A stretch of DNA of 64,000 bases, from positions 429,290-493,289 of the forward strand of contig BDSI01000004.1 in NCBI GenBank assembly GCA_003117195.1, in the 5' to 3' direction. The translations under genes and the position numbers were made by a program. Shown here piece after piece: positions 1 through 12,565 of this stretch (positions are counted from its first letter, which is position 1; every line of letters starts with the position of its first letter). The DNA comes from Eudorina sp. 2006-703-Eu-15. Its lineage: Eukaryota; Chlorophyta; Chlorophyceae; Chlamydomonadales; Volvocaceae. The notes beneath the pieces are model-generated. The model was given only the letters and a program-made list of their open reading frames with translations. It did not search any database and was not told the DNA's origin.

Positions 1-86
1 TTTTGACATGTGCGGCACTCGTCCCTCGCCCCTCGTCCCTCGCCCCTCGCCTCGGCTTGCACCCACTGCCGTTCCCCTCTCCCCAG

Positions 87-3000
87 CAAACCCGACAGCA
101 TCAACTAGAGCTGGCCCGCGCCGCCGCGGCCGCGCACGTGCGCGCACCCCCGCCGCCGCCGCCGGCTCACCCCGCGGCGGCGGCGGCGGCCTCGGCGACG
201 ATCTCCCGCCACCCCAGCGCGCGCCACTCCAACGGCGACCGCCGATCCCCCGGCAGCACCGCCACGGGGGCGGTCCCCGGGCCCACGCTGCAGATGGCGC
301 TCAGCGCACGAATGTCCGCGGCCGCCGCCCAGGTTGACGGTGGCGCTGGTGGCGGCGGCGGCGGCGGCTCGCTGTTCCCGCCGCCGCCGCTGACGCTGAC
401 GCCCACCTCGACTTCGTCGGTGACGCCGCCGGGGCTGGGTCAGACGTCGCAGCCGGGGCAGGCGCCGCCGCCGTCGTCACCGGGTGGTGGCGTCTCCGGC
501 GGGTTGCCGCCGCCGCCGCCGCCGCCGCTGCAGCCTCCGCCGGAGACGCCGCGCTCCACGATCCACCAGCTCAGCCCCAGGTCCTTTACCAGTGACGGCC
601 GGTTGGGGACCGCCGGGTCGGTGATGCCGGGCGTGGATCTGGAGGCCGAGGCGGCGGCGCCGCCGCCGCTGCCGCCGGCGCCGTCCGTGATGATGCGCGG
701 CGCCGACGGCATCGAGACGCTGGATGAGGTCATGGCGCCGGCGCTGCGGGAACGCATCCGGCAGATGCTGTCCGCGCAGGTATGGTACAGCACACGGTAC
801 GACGGCCGTACAGTGTCGCTGTGGTCTGCCCATGGGTTTGTCTTTGGGTTGGCCGCTGGGTTAGCGACACAACGTGCTCAACGTGCCCGTGAGTGATTGA
901 TATGCAAGGGGCCGAGGCAAGCACAGCTGCCCAAGGCACTGGCCAAGGGCTGCTAACCCAGCCCTAACGGAAAGACCGCCGAAGCACTCTCCTCCCCTTA
1001 CGGGGTACGGGGAAAGGTGTGTGTTTGCGTGTGTGTTTAGATAAGAGACCCGCCCGACCCAAACCAAGCTCCAATATACTTACCATACTAACCTGCGAAT
1101 TGGAAAACATGAAACAGCAACAAGGCATCCGCGCCACCACCGACAAAATTTGCAGAACAAAACAAGAACCGGCAGGAAATGGGCGACCCAGCAGTACCCG
1201 AACCGAACTAATATTAATGAGACCGACCTCGACGGCATGTGAAGAAGTAGAGATGTAGGCGCCGAAGTCCATGGAACAGGTCGACAGGGGCAGCATGAGC
1301 ACGGGCAAGGAAAGAGACGGTCGCGTGTGTGTGTTTGCAAACTCGGGATAGCTGCGCGCGCCAACACACGCTTCGCGCCCGGCAAACCAATACCGCCGCC
1401 CCCCACTCCGGCAGGACGCGTTGCTGGCCCACCAAGCCCGGATGAAGGCCTACGAGGAGGAGCGGGATCGTGCCACCCGGGTCCGGGTGGCAGCGCCCGG
1501 CCCGGCCTCACGGCCCCGCGGCGGAGGCCGGCGGCAGGTTAACGCTCGTGCATCGCGCCCTCTGAACGTGCACAAGAGCCGCGTCCCGCGGGCGACGAGC
1601 GGATCTCGGTCGCCGTCGCCCGGGCCGCGCGCGTCGATCACGACATTGGCGGCGCCGGCGCCGACGGCGCCGACGGTCGGCGGCGGGGCCGGCGCGTCGG
1701 CAGCGCCGGCCCAGGCGGCGACGGCGACGAAGGCAGCCTTGCCGACGGTGCTGTCCCGTGCGGCCGCGCTGGGGCCGTCCGAGTCGGCGGCGGTGCCGGT
1801 CTTGAGCGGTACTAGCACCGTGCGACCCACGGGTCTGCGTTCCTCCCGGTCCCTCAAGCGAGTGCAGCTGGTGACGACGAAGCGGGAAAAGAGCCGCAAC
1901 AAGGAAAAGGACAGGGGCATGGATAAGGGCAAGGGTAAAGGAAAGGAGAAGGCCAGGGGAAATGTGAAGGACAGGAGCAAGAGAGGCAGTAGCAGGACCA
2001 GCAGCAACGGCGACAGCAGCAGCAGCAGTAGCAGCGACGACAGCAGCAGTAGCAGTAGCAGCGATGACAGCGAAACTGGCGTCGGCAAAGAGCGTGACCG
2101 CGCCGCAAGGGCGCCGGCGGCAGCGGCGGCGGCGGAGCCGTCGTCGGGCGAAGCCGTACCGCCGGGGCCATTCGCGTCGCCGCACGGCGCGGCCGCCGCA
2201 GCCACGGCTGCCGCCGCCGCCGCCAGCGCAGCCTCGACAGCGGTCTCCAACGCATCCGCCGCCGCCGACGCGGCGACGGCGGCGTCACGGCCGCACGACA
2301 ACTCCGGTACGGACGCGTCGCTGACGCCGCAGGCGTCGAGCGCTTCCGTGAGCGGCGGCGGCGGCGGCGGCGCGGTGAGATCGTACAACGGTGGATCCAG
2401 CAAGCCCGGACGCTCATCCATCCGGGCCTCGGTCCCACAGGCCAAGAAGATCTCCCTGCCAGGGCCCGCGGGGGATCTGAGCCACCTGATGTTGCTGCTT
2501 GAGAAGCTGCCCTCCAGGATCAAGAGCATGCGCTCCAAAACCTCGGGCGCGGCTCAGGTGCCGGCTGCGACGGGGGGCCTCTGGGCCGTGCCGTCGGTCG
2601 CGGCCCCGATGAACAGCGCCACCACCACCGCCGCCGGCGGCGGCGGTGGTGCCGGCGGTGCTGGCGGCGGCGGCGGCGGTGGTGCCGCCGCCGCCGCTGC
2701 CGATCTCCCACGCGTCAGCGACCTCCCACGCAGCAACAGCCCCGACCACCGCCGGCGGTTGAGTCTTCAGTTGCAGGCGCTGATGCAGACGCCGCGATCG
2801 ACCAGCCCCAACAGCCGCTTCGCGTACGGCATCGGGGAGCCCAGCGTCTGGGGCGAGAGCGTCGTACAGGCTGCCCTCGGCGGCTTCCCCACAGGCGCCG
2901 CCGCCGCGCTGCTGGCGCGCTGCGAGGAGCGGCAAGGCGGCTCCCCCCGTAGAGGTCTTCCCACGTTGAGCCCCGTGTCGAGCACATACTTCGCCGCCGG

Positions 3001-4969
3001 GCCGGCGGCGGCGGCGGAGCCGTCCGGGTCGGCCCTCCCGACGGTGGCGGCGGCGGCGGCGGATCGACGTCACGCGCCGGGATCGGCGCCAGCAGCAGTG
3101 CTGGGAGCGCCGGCGGCAGCAGAGGCTAGGACGTCAATGACAACGGTAGCGGCGGCAGAGGCGGTGCCGCCGGCGGCGGCGGCGGCGGTGACGGCGGAGC
3201 CATCCTCAGCGCCAGGCGCGGCGGCGGCGCTAGCGGAGCCGCCGCAAGACGCGGACGACGACATGCCGCTGGCCGTACAGGTCATGATGGGTGTGCTCTC
3301 GGAGTACGACCTCATGGGCGGCCAGCGGGCGGGCATGGTTCCGGAGCTGGGACCGGGGTTGGGGCCCTTGGATGCCCAAAGAAGCGCGGCGGGCTCGTCT
3401 GCACTGCACCTCCACAAACACGACCTCCACGGCCATCATCGGCATCACCACCACCACCACCACCACCACCATCTCTTGCCCCCGGCAGAGCAGGAGCCCC
3501 GCGACCTCCACGACTTCCACGAACGCAGCGGCACGCGGTTGCAACACCTGCAGCGCCACCGCCAGCACCACCACCATAAAAACCACCACAAACATCACCA
3601 CCACCACCACCCGAGCCGAGGCGCGCTCAGTCCTACCGCGGAGCCGTCCAGCGCCATCGTGTCGGAGGGCAGCCGCTCCAGCAGCCCGCGCGGGGGCGAC
3701 GGCGGTGCAAGGCGCCGAACGATGTCGTACAGTGACGGCGGCAGCGTCATCGGCGGCGAGGACTCGCAGCCTGACGGCGACGGCGGCGGAGGCGGAGGCA
3801 GTGATGGGGAGATGCGCGCCCCGTCGATGCCACTGCGCGGCGGCGGCGGCGGCGGCGGTGCCGACGACGCGGCGTGGCGGGCGCTGCGGGACCGGCGGCG
3901 GCTTCCACCGGAGACGACGCTGCCCGCCAGAGTGACGGGATGGTCGACATCCGCGCGGGCTGGGGGCGGCGCGCACAGCTTTGCGCCGGAGCAGGTGGCG
4001 GCGTTGACGGGCGGGGCTCTTGTCAGCGCCAGCGGCGCTGCCGGCGGCGCCGCTGCCGGTGCGACGGCGGCGTCGCCGCCGCCGGGGGCGGCAGGCACCA
4101 GCATCGCGCCGCTGTTGATGCGGACGCAGCTGCCGCCGCCGCCGCTGCTGACTGGGCCGGTGCTGGGTCGCAGCGGCGGCGGCGGCGCGTTGTTACCGGG
4201 TCTCGGCGGCAAAGGCGCTGCGGCGGCGGCGCTCGCCGACCTCGACAGCGACCACGGTCTCGCCGGCTCCGGAGCCGCCGGCATCGGCAGCACCGTCGCC
4301 ACCGGCGTCAATTCTCCCATCTACGAGCTGTACGCGTTGGGCCTTATCCCGAACCCATCCCTGCTACGCGCTTCCATGGGCGCGCCGCGTCCGGCCCCGG
4401 CGGTCCGCCGCCGCCACCCCGCCCGCATCACGGCCTCCTTCGACAGCGGGGCAGCTGCCGCCGCCGCCGCCGCGGCCGCCCTCGCCTTTGGCGACCTGCC
4501 GCGTCGTAGCCCCGACCCCACCGCCTTCACCGCCAGCTTCCCCAGCCCATCCGCGTCGTTCAACCCGCACCGTCACGGCCACAGCGGCCCCGCCCATCTG
4601 CCCGCGTCTGTAGCCCTGCACCGCAGGGCCGCCGCCGCCGCCGCGGCCGCCGGCAACGCCGGCGCGGGGGGTGCCGTCGCCGCGCTCAGCGGGGGGCTTG
4701 CGGCCCTAAGCGGCGGCGGTGTGACTTTCGGCCTGACTGCCGTCGGCAGCGGCGGCGGCGGAGCTCTGAGCGCCCCGTCCAGCCCGGCGCCGTCGTTGTA
4801 CGTGCACACGCACCCACACCTGGCCCGTGGGTCGGCGTCTCAGGTGGCGGCGGAGGCGGCGGAGGCGGCGACGATGGCAGCGCGCACGCGGATGGGCCGG
4901 GTGAGCCCTTTGGACCTGCAGCACATGCTGGGTGTGGACGTGCCGCCGCCGATGCTGCAGGCGCGGTGA
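87..4969 (+). CDS. Giant low-complexity protein, 3' part of gene (5' end outside window)
   Basis: Two exons are visible: 87-779 (after an acceptor in CCTCTCCCCAG; bases 1-86 look intronic) and 1415-4969, stop TGA. The 635-bp intron (780-1414) is GT..AG and phase 0. The visible product is about 1,415 residues, nearly all biased sequence: Pro runs, poly-Gly, poly-Ala, a Lys/Arg/Glu-rich stretch, Ser/Asp runs near 2020-2070, and two His-rich stretches at 3420-3475 and 3540-3615. The only ordinary-looking segment spans the splice junction (IRQMLSAQ then DALLAHQARMKAYEEERD), a probable amphipathic helix. No domain or family is recognised. A nuclear regulatory or scaffold role is only a guess from composition. 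Long open frames on the other strand and frames here are shadows of the GC-rich repeats. Confidence 0.72.
880..1070 (-). repeat. LINE 3'-tail-like repeat, antisense in intron 1
   Basis: Read on the minus strand, this intronic stretch contains GTGCTTCGGCGGTCT followed by TTCCGTTAGG. It matches tail sequence near 24428-24460 (GTGCTTCGGCGGTCTTGCCG) and near 58780-58805 on the plus strand. It lies antisense within the intron of the gene at 87-4969. The assignment as a LINE 3' fragment is indirect: it rests on the 24-kb and 58-kb copies, which also carry the block found just after the LINE ORF at 29.5 kb. Confidence 0.5.
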
Positions 4970-7900
4970 CGCCAGGGTGATGCTCATTCGATTCCGCGGC
5001 GGCCGACGCTGAGAGAGGCTGGCTCAGTGCCGAACAATGTGACACGAAATGATAAGGTCACGATGCTGCGGGGGCCGGGCATTGCCGGGAAGGGTGAGGT
5101 CTGTGGGTTTCGAAATGAAACCCGCCCGCCCGGACCCAGGTGAACCCAGGTCCGTGTGTGTGGGTGTGGACCGCCGAAGCACTCTGTGTGTGAGCAGGGG
5201 GTCATGTTGCTGCTTGGCGGAGACCACCCGACCCTTAGAGATGTACGGCACACACACACCGACGCGACCGGGCGAGCTACGGGGAGGAGGGGGGCCCCAT
5301 CCGCCGGTGCGCCTGCGGAAGGCGATGCGGGCCGTGCAGGAGGGGGGTTTGAGGCTGCACATGCGGCTCTGACAGGGCATTGGGTTTCGAAAAAGGAAAA
5401 CCCATGGCAGTGGAGTGGTTGATAGTTGGTGGTTGGTGGTCGGGGGCTGGCGCGGCCGTGTGTGCAGGCTGCCGGCGCCAGGAGCCGGGGTGGGTGGATG
5501 GGGAGCTCCCCGGTCCTCCCCCAGAGAAGTGTGGGCTGCGGCTGGCATAGGTGGAGGCGCTCCGTAGTACCGCTGCGAGTGGGGTCGGGGGTGACGTCAT
5601 CCGCCACTCGAGCCAAGGCGTGGCGGTTTGGTTTCCGGGGGGTCGGGTCAGGACCCTTACTTGAGGCCCGCTGTTATGGTGACGCAATATCGTACATACG
5701 AGTGAATTACCGTGCTAGATATGGCGTTGGACTAAGGGTGGGAGAGGGCTGCGGTAGGGCGTTGGCAGGATATTGTACGGCATCATACGGCAATGTACTG
5801 ATGCATACGACACGCAATTGTTGCAGGCTTGAAACGTGCGGAGGCTCAGAAGGGGTGCGAAGGAGGGCCCTCCACAACAAGGGGGAAGGCACGTCCTGGC
5901 CTGCGGCGTGCGACCCCGCGGGCTGTGAATCCTGCCGTGGGGCACACAGCAGGGGCAATCAAGACGGGGAGGCGACGGTGGGGTCTGGATCGTGTGGCTT
6001 GGTCTCGGAGCTGCGGGTTTCGGGAATGGCGGCCCAGGGTGGCTTGGGCCGGGGGCTCAGCGCGGCGGATATGTGGGCCTTGTGCGGCTGCAGTGGCTAG
6101 GGCGAAGGCCCGGGGGCAAGCGCGCCCTAACCCGAGTACGTTACTTGACTGTAGCGCACCAGCCCGAAATGCGGACGGGTGGGCATTAGGGCTGGGTACG
6201 CAGTCAGACCCAAGCGCGGGTGCTGTCCCGGTTGGATGCAGCTGGCCGAGTCTTGCGCAAAGACAGTAGGATTGCCAGGACGTGGACGGCGCATGGCGTT
6301 CTGACGCCGCTTGTAATTTTGCATCGAGCCCTGACAGCAATGTAAGGATGCTCGAGGTTGTGATCGCGTCTTGCATGGGTCAGTCAGTCGGGGCAGAACC
6401 GGTGCGATAACGAATGGGCGAATTTAGGCAGGCAGGCAGGGTTGGGCGCAACAGTACGGCATTAGCCGGGCGCGCAAGGGACGAGAGGGCGTGCGACAGA
6501 CAAAGAGTCGAAACAGAATCCCACCCATCGTCGCCCAACTAAGTGTTGGGAGCCGCCGTACGGGACGGGATACCTTAGAACCTCACGTGTGTGTGGCTGC
6601 GTGCCATCATCAGAAAGGCACGTGGTGCTCACGTCTCCGAGCATGCCGTAGACCTGGTCTTGCTCGCCACGCGACGGCCTCCATCAGGTAGGTAGAGGCC
6701 ACCGCCGGCGAAGGGAGGAAATGGGGGCTGGTGGTTGGCCAGGGCATTAGTTCGCTGGCAGGGGTGCTTGTGTGGCGATTATGGACGATTTAGAGCGTCG
6801 ATCCAAGCCGGGCTGAGCCGGCGCGCTTCCTCGATCAGCTCGTTTCCAATGGTTATACCCAGCTTGCGGAGCGTGTTTGCCGTAACCGGCCGTAAGCAGG
6901 CTTGCAGCAGCTGGAAACCGTCGCGGGCCGATTGCGGCTGGGCGCCTCAGGGATGTGCATTACGGGAGGGCAGGGCGCGACGATCATATTGTATAAAGAA
7001 CGGACATTAGACATTGCCATCGGTCATCGGCTTGGAACATGTTGTTGAATTTACTGCCCGGACAGCAACTAACATGCAATTACTCCACCACATTGATTTC
7101 CGTCAATTTTGATTAATTCCGTCACCTTGTCCAGCCTAGTCAGCACACAACTCGCCGTCGCTCTGCGCCTTGCTGACCAAGAAACACTGCGACCTGCAGT
7201 TCGGAAGACTCTGGTGCTCCTGATAATACATATCCTGCAACTCTCATGACGCTGTGCGACTCCTTGCCAATGAACTCCTCCCTCGCTCGCCACGGACCAT
7301 GTAAACGTGCGAAGCATTTCAAAATAGCTATTACAAAATTTAAACATATATTTTTAAGATGAATTATTAACATGTAAGCAGGAGTTTTGTGCGGCGGCCC
7401 TCGGACCCTGTAGATTTCGGTCGCGAGAGGCAGCGAGCGAGGGGCAAGAACAAATCCGCATGATCTGCACGCCAGCCCAGCCCGAGTTATATAATAAACA
7501 TAAAATCAAATACATGACATTAAATTTGGGGATTCCTCCGTCGGCCTTTGTTGTCGCGTCGCTAAGGATACTGGGAAGAACAAGCCATGCTGAACCGATT
7601 GCCTGCATTATCGCGGTACAGCCAGGGCACAGGAAATACAAGCACCACAACAAGCTAACGTACAAACAACCGATCTCATAACAAGATGCGCCTGTACCGA
7701 ATGGGTAGGACCGCGGCAGTCACAGAGGCGCTTGTCGAGGGAAGACGAGCGATACCCGTGTCCCGTGCAGGTGCCCGTGCACACGTACGACAAGAGCGCG
7801 AAGAGGCACTGTCTTAAACAATAAAAAGCCCGTGATTTCTGATAGATCAAGCAGTACAAACCTACACAGAAAGAGCGTCCCTGAACAATTGAGCCTGACA

Positions 7901-7994
7901 TCCTTACCCTCTTCGACTGAAGTGCAACCGTTGCAACCTGCGGCACCGACAAGCCAAGTCTCTGAGGGACACTAGTGCGACCAGACTACGAATA
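4970..7994. other. Intergenic, no supported gene
   Basis: No exon with convincing protein character was found on either strand. The long frames here have arbitrary composition. Candidate TGTAA polyadenylation signals for the upstream gene lie at 6312-6316 and 6341-6345. Part of 5110-5260 resembles the dispersed LINE-tail repeat. AT-richer sequence from about 7000, including a TTATATAATAAA stretch near 7486, may hold the promoter of the downstream pherophorin-like gene. Confidence 0.5.
5110..5260 (-). repeat. LINE 3'-tail-like repeat fragment
   Basis: On the minus strand this carries AGAGTGCTTCGGCGGTC and, further on, GGGCGGGCGGGTTTC, paralleling the antisense fragment at 880-1070 (AGAGTGCTTCGGCGGTCT and GGTCGGGCGGGTCTC). 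It is bordered by short self-complementary sequence at GGTTTCGAAATGAAACC. It is interpreted as a degenerate copy of the repeat family represented at 24.1-24.5 kb and 58.5-58.8 kb. Confidence 0.4.
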
Positions 7995-9662
7995 ATGATT
8001 GCGTCAAGGACTATCATCATTCTAGTTGCCATGTGAGTCGTCGTGTTGCGCAAGTGTCCGCCCCACCTTGTCAGAATCCACACCTCGGTTGCTTGGGATC
8101 GACCCTGGTCCCCAATTGCGACCACTTGGGGTGACGAGTGCGCGTTGTTGCATGTATGTCCTGCGCAGAGAGCTCGCCTGCTTTGTCAAAGATGGCGGCG
8201 CCCAGGAGCTGATCTTCGGTAGGTGCGCGCGATCATTGCGTGCATGCATGGGCGACTGCACGCATCTGCCACCCCTGGCGGCCCTGCGCACTTCGGGCGG
8301 CACCAAGCATGTACGGATCGGATCGGCAACGACCAAACACGCACATATGCCCGGAGCGGGGGGGCGGAAGGGTTCAGACCCTACATGCAAATTATGTTCT
8401 CACTCGCCTTCAAAATGATGAGTTTTGACCGCACCAACCCGCCTCATCCTCACCTCGTCACCACGCAGACGGCATGCGCGTGCCGCCGGTCCCCTCAACG
8501 CCATCGAACACGTTGCCGGAGGTGCAAGTCGTCGCCCCGGTCTCCCGGTCCCCTACTTCCCGCAAACTCCTCGGCGTCGAGTCGTCCCCGCAGACGGCTG
8601 CACCTGTCGTCGGCACCAACACCTTGGTCAGCCAGTTCCCCTTCCGCAACGGCACCTGCAAGAATCGCGCCGACAAGCTGTCGCCCTTCCGCATGGCTCC
8701 CACCTTCGAGCCGGCCGTGCTGCTGGACGCGAGCACGGGTAACAAGGTGGTGGTCTACTGCTACAAAATTGCTGCCGCCTTCCAGCCCGCCAAGAAGAGC
8801 CCCTGCCTCAAGATGAGCGGCGTTGATCAGATCGACGTGCTCGTCGGTGAGTCTGGCCGGTGTGCCGGATTGTGTGCTGCTGAGTGTGCGTTTTGAGCCG
8901 TGCATGTGCGTTTGAGACGTGAGATGGCACATGGGCGTGTGCTGGGTTCAGCTCACCGCATGAAGTTCCCATGCGTGCATGTTCATTGGGTTCCGGAGCT
9001 GTCCCACGGATTCCGGCTGCAAGCAGTTACTTTAATCGTTGGACAGATGATAGTGAATGACTGAACGTCGCGAACAAGAATACAGAGGGTAATAACCCCA
9101 CCCAGACAGCCACCTACGCAAGCGGATGCGCACAGCGGGGCAAATGATAGCGTGATACGCAGGACAACATGTGACCGCGAGGGAGGCACGGAGCTCCTTT
9201 AACAAGCCAACTGACCGAGCGATTGTAGTGACAGCGACGAGCACGCTTTGACCTGCCGGCAACCTTTCCTCCCACAACACGTAATCTCAACCTTCCGTAA
9301 CCTACCCTGCCGCACCTGTCCGTACAGAGCCATGGCTGGTGGAGAAGAAGGACGACTTCCTCAGCGCCACCAAAGTCACCATCAACGGTGTCCTGGTGAC
9401 CCCCCGCCTCAGCAATGTCGACTGGAAGAACGCCAAGTACGGCGTCCTGAGCATCTCCGGCCTGTCGGAGCTCTTCCTTACCGTCGTTCCCTCTGACGGC
9501 CTAGACATGTGTGTGGAGACCCAGCTCCCAAGCGCTGCCTGCGGCGAGCTGGAGGAGCCCTCATGCGCTATCCCGCGAAACTTCTGCTACGGGGACGCCT
9601 GCGTCTACTCGCTCAGCGACGAGGGCAACACGTGCTGCCCGGTCTCGTCGGCCCAGCTGTAA
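7995..9662 (+). CDS. Pherophorin-like secreted extracellular-matrix protein (copy A)
   Basis: Four exons: 7995-8032, 8169-8218, 8469-8846, 9328-9662 (intron phases 2,1,1), giving 266 residues. Exon 1 plus the start of exon 2 encode a hydrophobic signal peptide (MIASRTIIILVA...). A Pro/Ser/Thr linker of about 55 residues follows, then a divergent pherophorin domain: FPFRNGTC at its start, a YCYKIAAAF core, a Cys-bearing CVETQLPSAACGELEE segment, and a typical end, CYGDACVYSLSDEGNTCCPV. Pherophorins are secreted matrix glycoproteins of volvocine algae; this small single-domain form with a short linker is probably secreted. The canonical FPFC is FPFR here. All three introns have matching positions in copy B, including conserved sequence just after exon 3. 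Family assignment is confident; the first two exons rest on the parallel structure of the two copies. Confidence 0.85.
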
Positions 9663-12565
9663 GGGAGGGGCGCCCGTCTTGAGGTGGCAGCAGAGCGGTC
9701 ATGTGCCTGCGTGGTACAGTGGCGAGCTTCCTCCAAGTGATGAACTCATCACCAAGCGTCGTTGCGCCAATTATTCTCAAGCTCAGATATCAGATAATCC
9801 AAATACCATTGATTCCATTTCTAACACCATTGACTTGTTGATAACGCAAGCTGCACGTGCTGACATTCATCCACGGCTTATTACTGGGGCGGGGGGCGTC
9901 CACGACGAGCGTCGAAGTAAGGTGTGACATTACCGCGGTGTGTCAGAGAGGTTGCAGGCTGTTGCGGGTATGCGGAATGTGGTGTTCGTACACACGCGTG
10001 TCGGAGCAGGGATGACACAACTTGAAAAATAAAATGCGGATTTATGATCATTTATACAATATACTGGCTGGTGCGCTGTGATTATACTTCATTTATCAAT
10101 TTGGCAGGGCAGGGTGAGCGTCGAGGTCGGATATGCTGGCTCAAGGATTGTCAGGTTTTACAACAAGACTATTCCGACAGTTACTGTAGCAGGAGAACGC
10201 AAATTGGGCGGGTTGGCTAGCGGTTGGTTCAGGTTGACAGTGGATGACAGTCAAGGTCTTTCTCATACGCTGCCCGAACCTGGCTAGCCTGTAGAGCCGA
10301 GCTGTTCAAGTGTCAATTGTAAGTCAATTCAGTCTCGATTTTTATTTCTAACAGGGATCACACGCTGCAGGAGTCACATTCAGCGCTCCTCTGTAGTGTG
10401 ACCATATGTACACCGGTCCCTTGGCGTACTTTTGAAAAGGCAGCGGTTGGATTTTATATGTGAAGGTCCATCGCGGCTCATTTCGTTTGGTGTGCACGCG
10501 CCGATATCCTTTAATGATGTTACGCCGATTGCTCGCGGTATTATCACTGTGTTGCCGTTGGCTGCATTGCTGCCGGATAACACGGACATGAATTCGTTGT
10601 TCTCTAGACTCCAGGCTGCCAGACCCCCTAGCAGATAGAGCCAGCAGTGGATCTTACGCAAGGCATTGCAAGACCACGCACCCCAGCGCCGCTAGGCGCC
10701 GCCGCAGGGAGGCGCCGTACAACCCACCAAGGCCATGGAGGGCGTTTTCCGACAGAAGGCCGCAGGAATCAGCATGGGTTAGTGCAGCCAGCATCCCACA
10801 TCCCGGACGTTGCAGCAAGGCGGTCGCCCCTAGCCAACAGTCGACTAAACCGCCCGTGCCTGCAAGACGCGGCGGCTACCGCCGTTACCCCTAGCTTCGT
10901 TTCTACCACAGGCAACAAACCCGCAGGCACCGCAAGGTGTGGCTTCTGCACATTCCTGGGCTGTCACCGATGATCGATCCGACGGCATCCAACAGCAAGC
11001 TTCCGACATGATTGGCACCCCTGCCCTCCCCGGCCCCCCGACCCTTTCCGACCAGCCCGCATTCGACGCGTTCGGGCGTGCAGCAGGAGGATACCGCCGT
11101 ACACAGGGATATGGCGCACACATAGGCAATACAGCCCTTGATGTCACAGCAGGCTTGACAGCAGGGAAGCACGGGAAGTTGTACCTTTGGGTCCTGGTCA
11201 AGGGGGCATTTTGCGGACTAAAAATCGCAAAACTATAATTGACATGACTTTTGTATCACAAAGCAAGGTGTAACCGTCGCTGTCGCGCAAGGACCGCGGA
11301 CAGTATCGTACTACGAGAAAGTGAAATCCTATCAGCAAAGATGAAATGTTGCATAAGGATATGAGTTCTGATTGTGTCATTTTATTATATGAATTATGAT
11401 TGTGGCGTTACGTCGACAGGCCGCTCGACGGGTCGAAGTGCCGGAAAAGTGTAAAAAAGACACCATGAAACAAATTTTTATATTGTAAAATATCAGAGAA
11501 TTTATATATGTGTTGTTGGCCTTGCCCCCGGCACTGCGACAGGTATATATGCGGTCGACGGTGGTCGCTTCGCGTCGGGGTGATGATGGCTACCTTTGTC
11601 GCTCCCTGGTCCCTGCAATGTAATAATCACAAAATAATCGGTTTATACAATTATGACACTGAGGAATGGACAGTGGGCGTTTCCAGGCGTTTCCGCATCA
11701 AAATTCCCTGCTACAGCGCGCGCTGTGCGCTTCGGCGTCAAGTCCGCGAGAGGTTCGGAGTCATGCAAACCATGACCACCCATAAACGTCTTGGCAGTGG
11801 TAGCCTTTTTTCAGATTTCAATCGCTCGCTAAGGCTGCCAGCAGGCAGCCGTGTGTAAGGAGTGATGCAAGTGGATGGTGTTCGCATGTGGCATAGGAGA
11901 CGCCATCCTAAGCCGTCAACTCAGAATGTGAAGTCTTATTAGGCATACTGCATATCTTTGCGGTGCCCGCGCCTGGCCCTGCGCGGTGGACCTGGACATC
12001 GCTGTCAACCACCAAAACCAAGGGCACTGTGCGCCGTCTTGGGAAGCCGCGCGACCCAAATCATGCCCTGTATATGCGATAATTTAGCTGTCTTGAATCC
12101 ATCAAGAGATTTCGTTGCCCCTCACGTCGACTTCAAGAGCTCGTCCGTATGCACTGGCTGGCTGGCGTGCCGCGAACGACCGGACCAAGGTCCCGGAACC
12201 CCGCCGCGGCGAATGCAACCAGGGATGTCAGAAATTAACCAAATGCTGCAAGCAAAATATTGACTTTGTAAGGTCGGTATCCGCGAATTGACGTCCTGTG
12301 GCAGACGCAAAGACACTTGTGCGTGGCAACGGAAGATGAACGAACCGGCGGCGTGCGTCCTGTGCGTACTGGCTGCGAAGAGTCATTTTCCCGACGGCTT
12401 AAAGCCTCTGCTGCTATATACAATTAAATTAAATAAAAATCAATTTGGAATACATACATTAATTTGACTTCCTCTCGCTGACGGACTTCGACTGACTCCA
12501 TTCGACCAGCGGATCAACGAACCAGATCCCCCACGATCACCTGTCCCTTCGAGAGCATTCTTGCA
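9663..12565. other. Intergenic between the pherophorin-like copies
   Basis: No supported exon. A candidate TGTAA signal for copy A is at 10318-10322. The 11220-11520 and 12400-12480 stretches are AT-rich. A TATATA motif at about 12414, roughly 150 bp before the copy B start codon, is a plausible promoter element. Short open frames at 10432-10638 and 11508-11858 have no recognisable motif. Confidence 0.45.
10318..10322 (+). promoter_or_regulatory. Candidate TGTAA polyadenylation signal, copy A
   Basis: First well-placed TGTAA after the stop at 9662, implying a 3' UTR of about 660 bases. TGTAA is the volvocine poly(A) signal; the site is a prediction. Confidence 0.4.

Noticed and set aside
1450..2538. 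Long minus-strand frames opposite the giant low-complexity gene
   Set aside because: Shadows of GC-rich trinucleotide repeats; the plus strand has the intron phase and exon structure.
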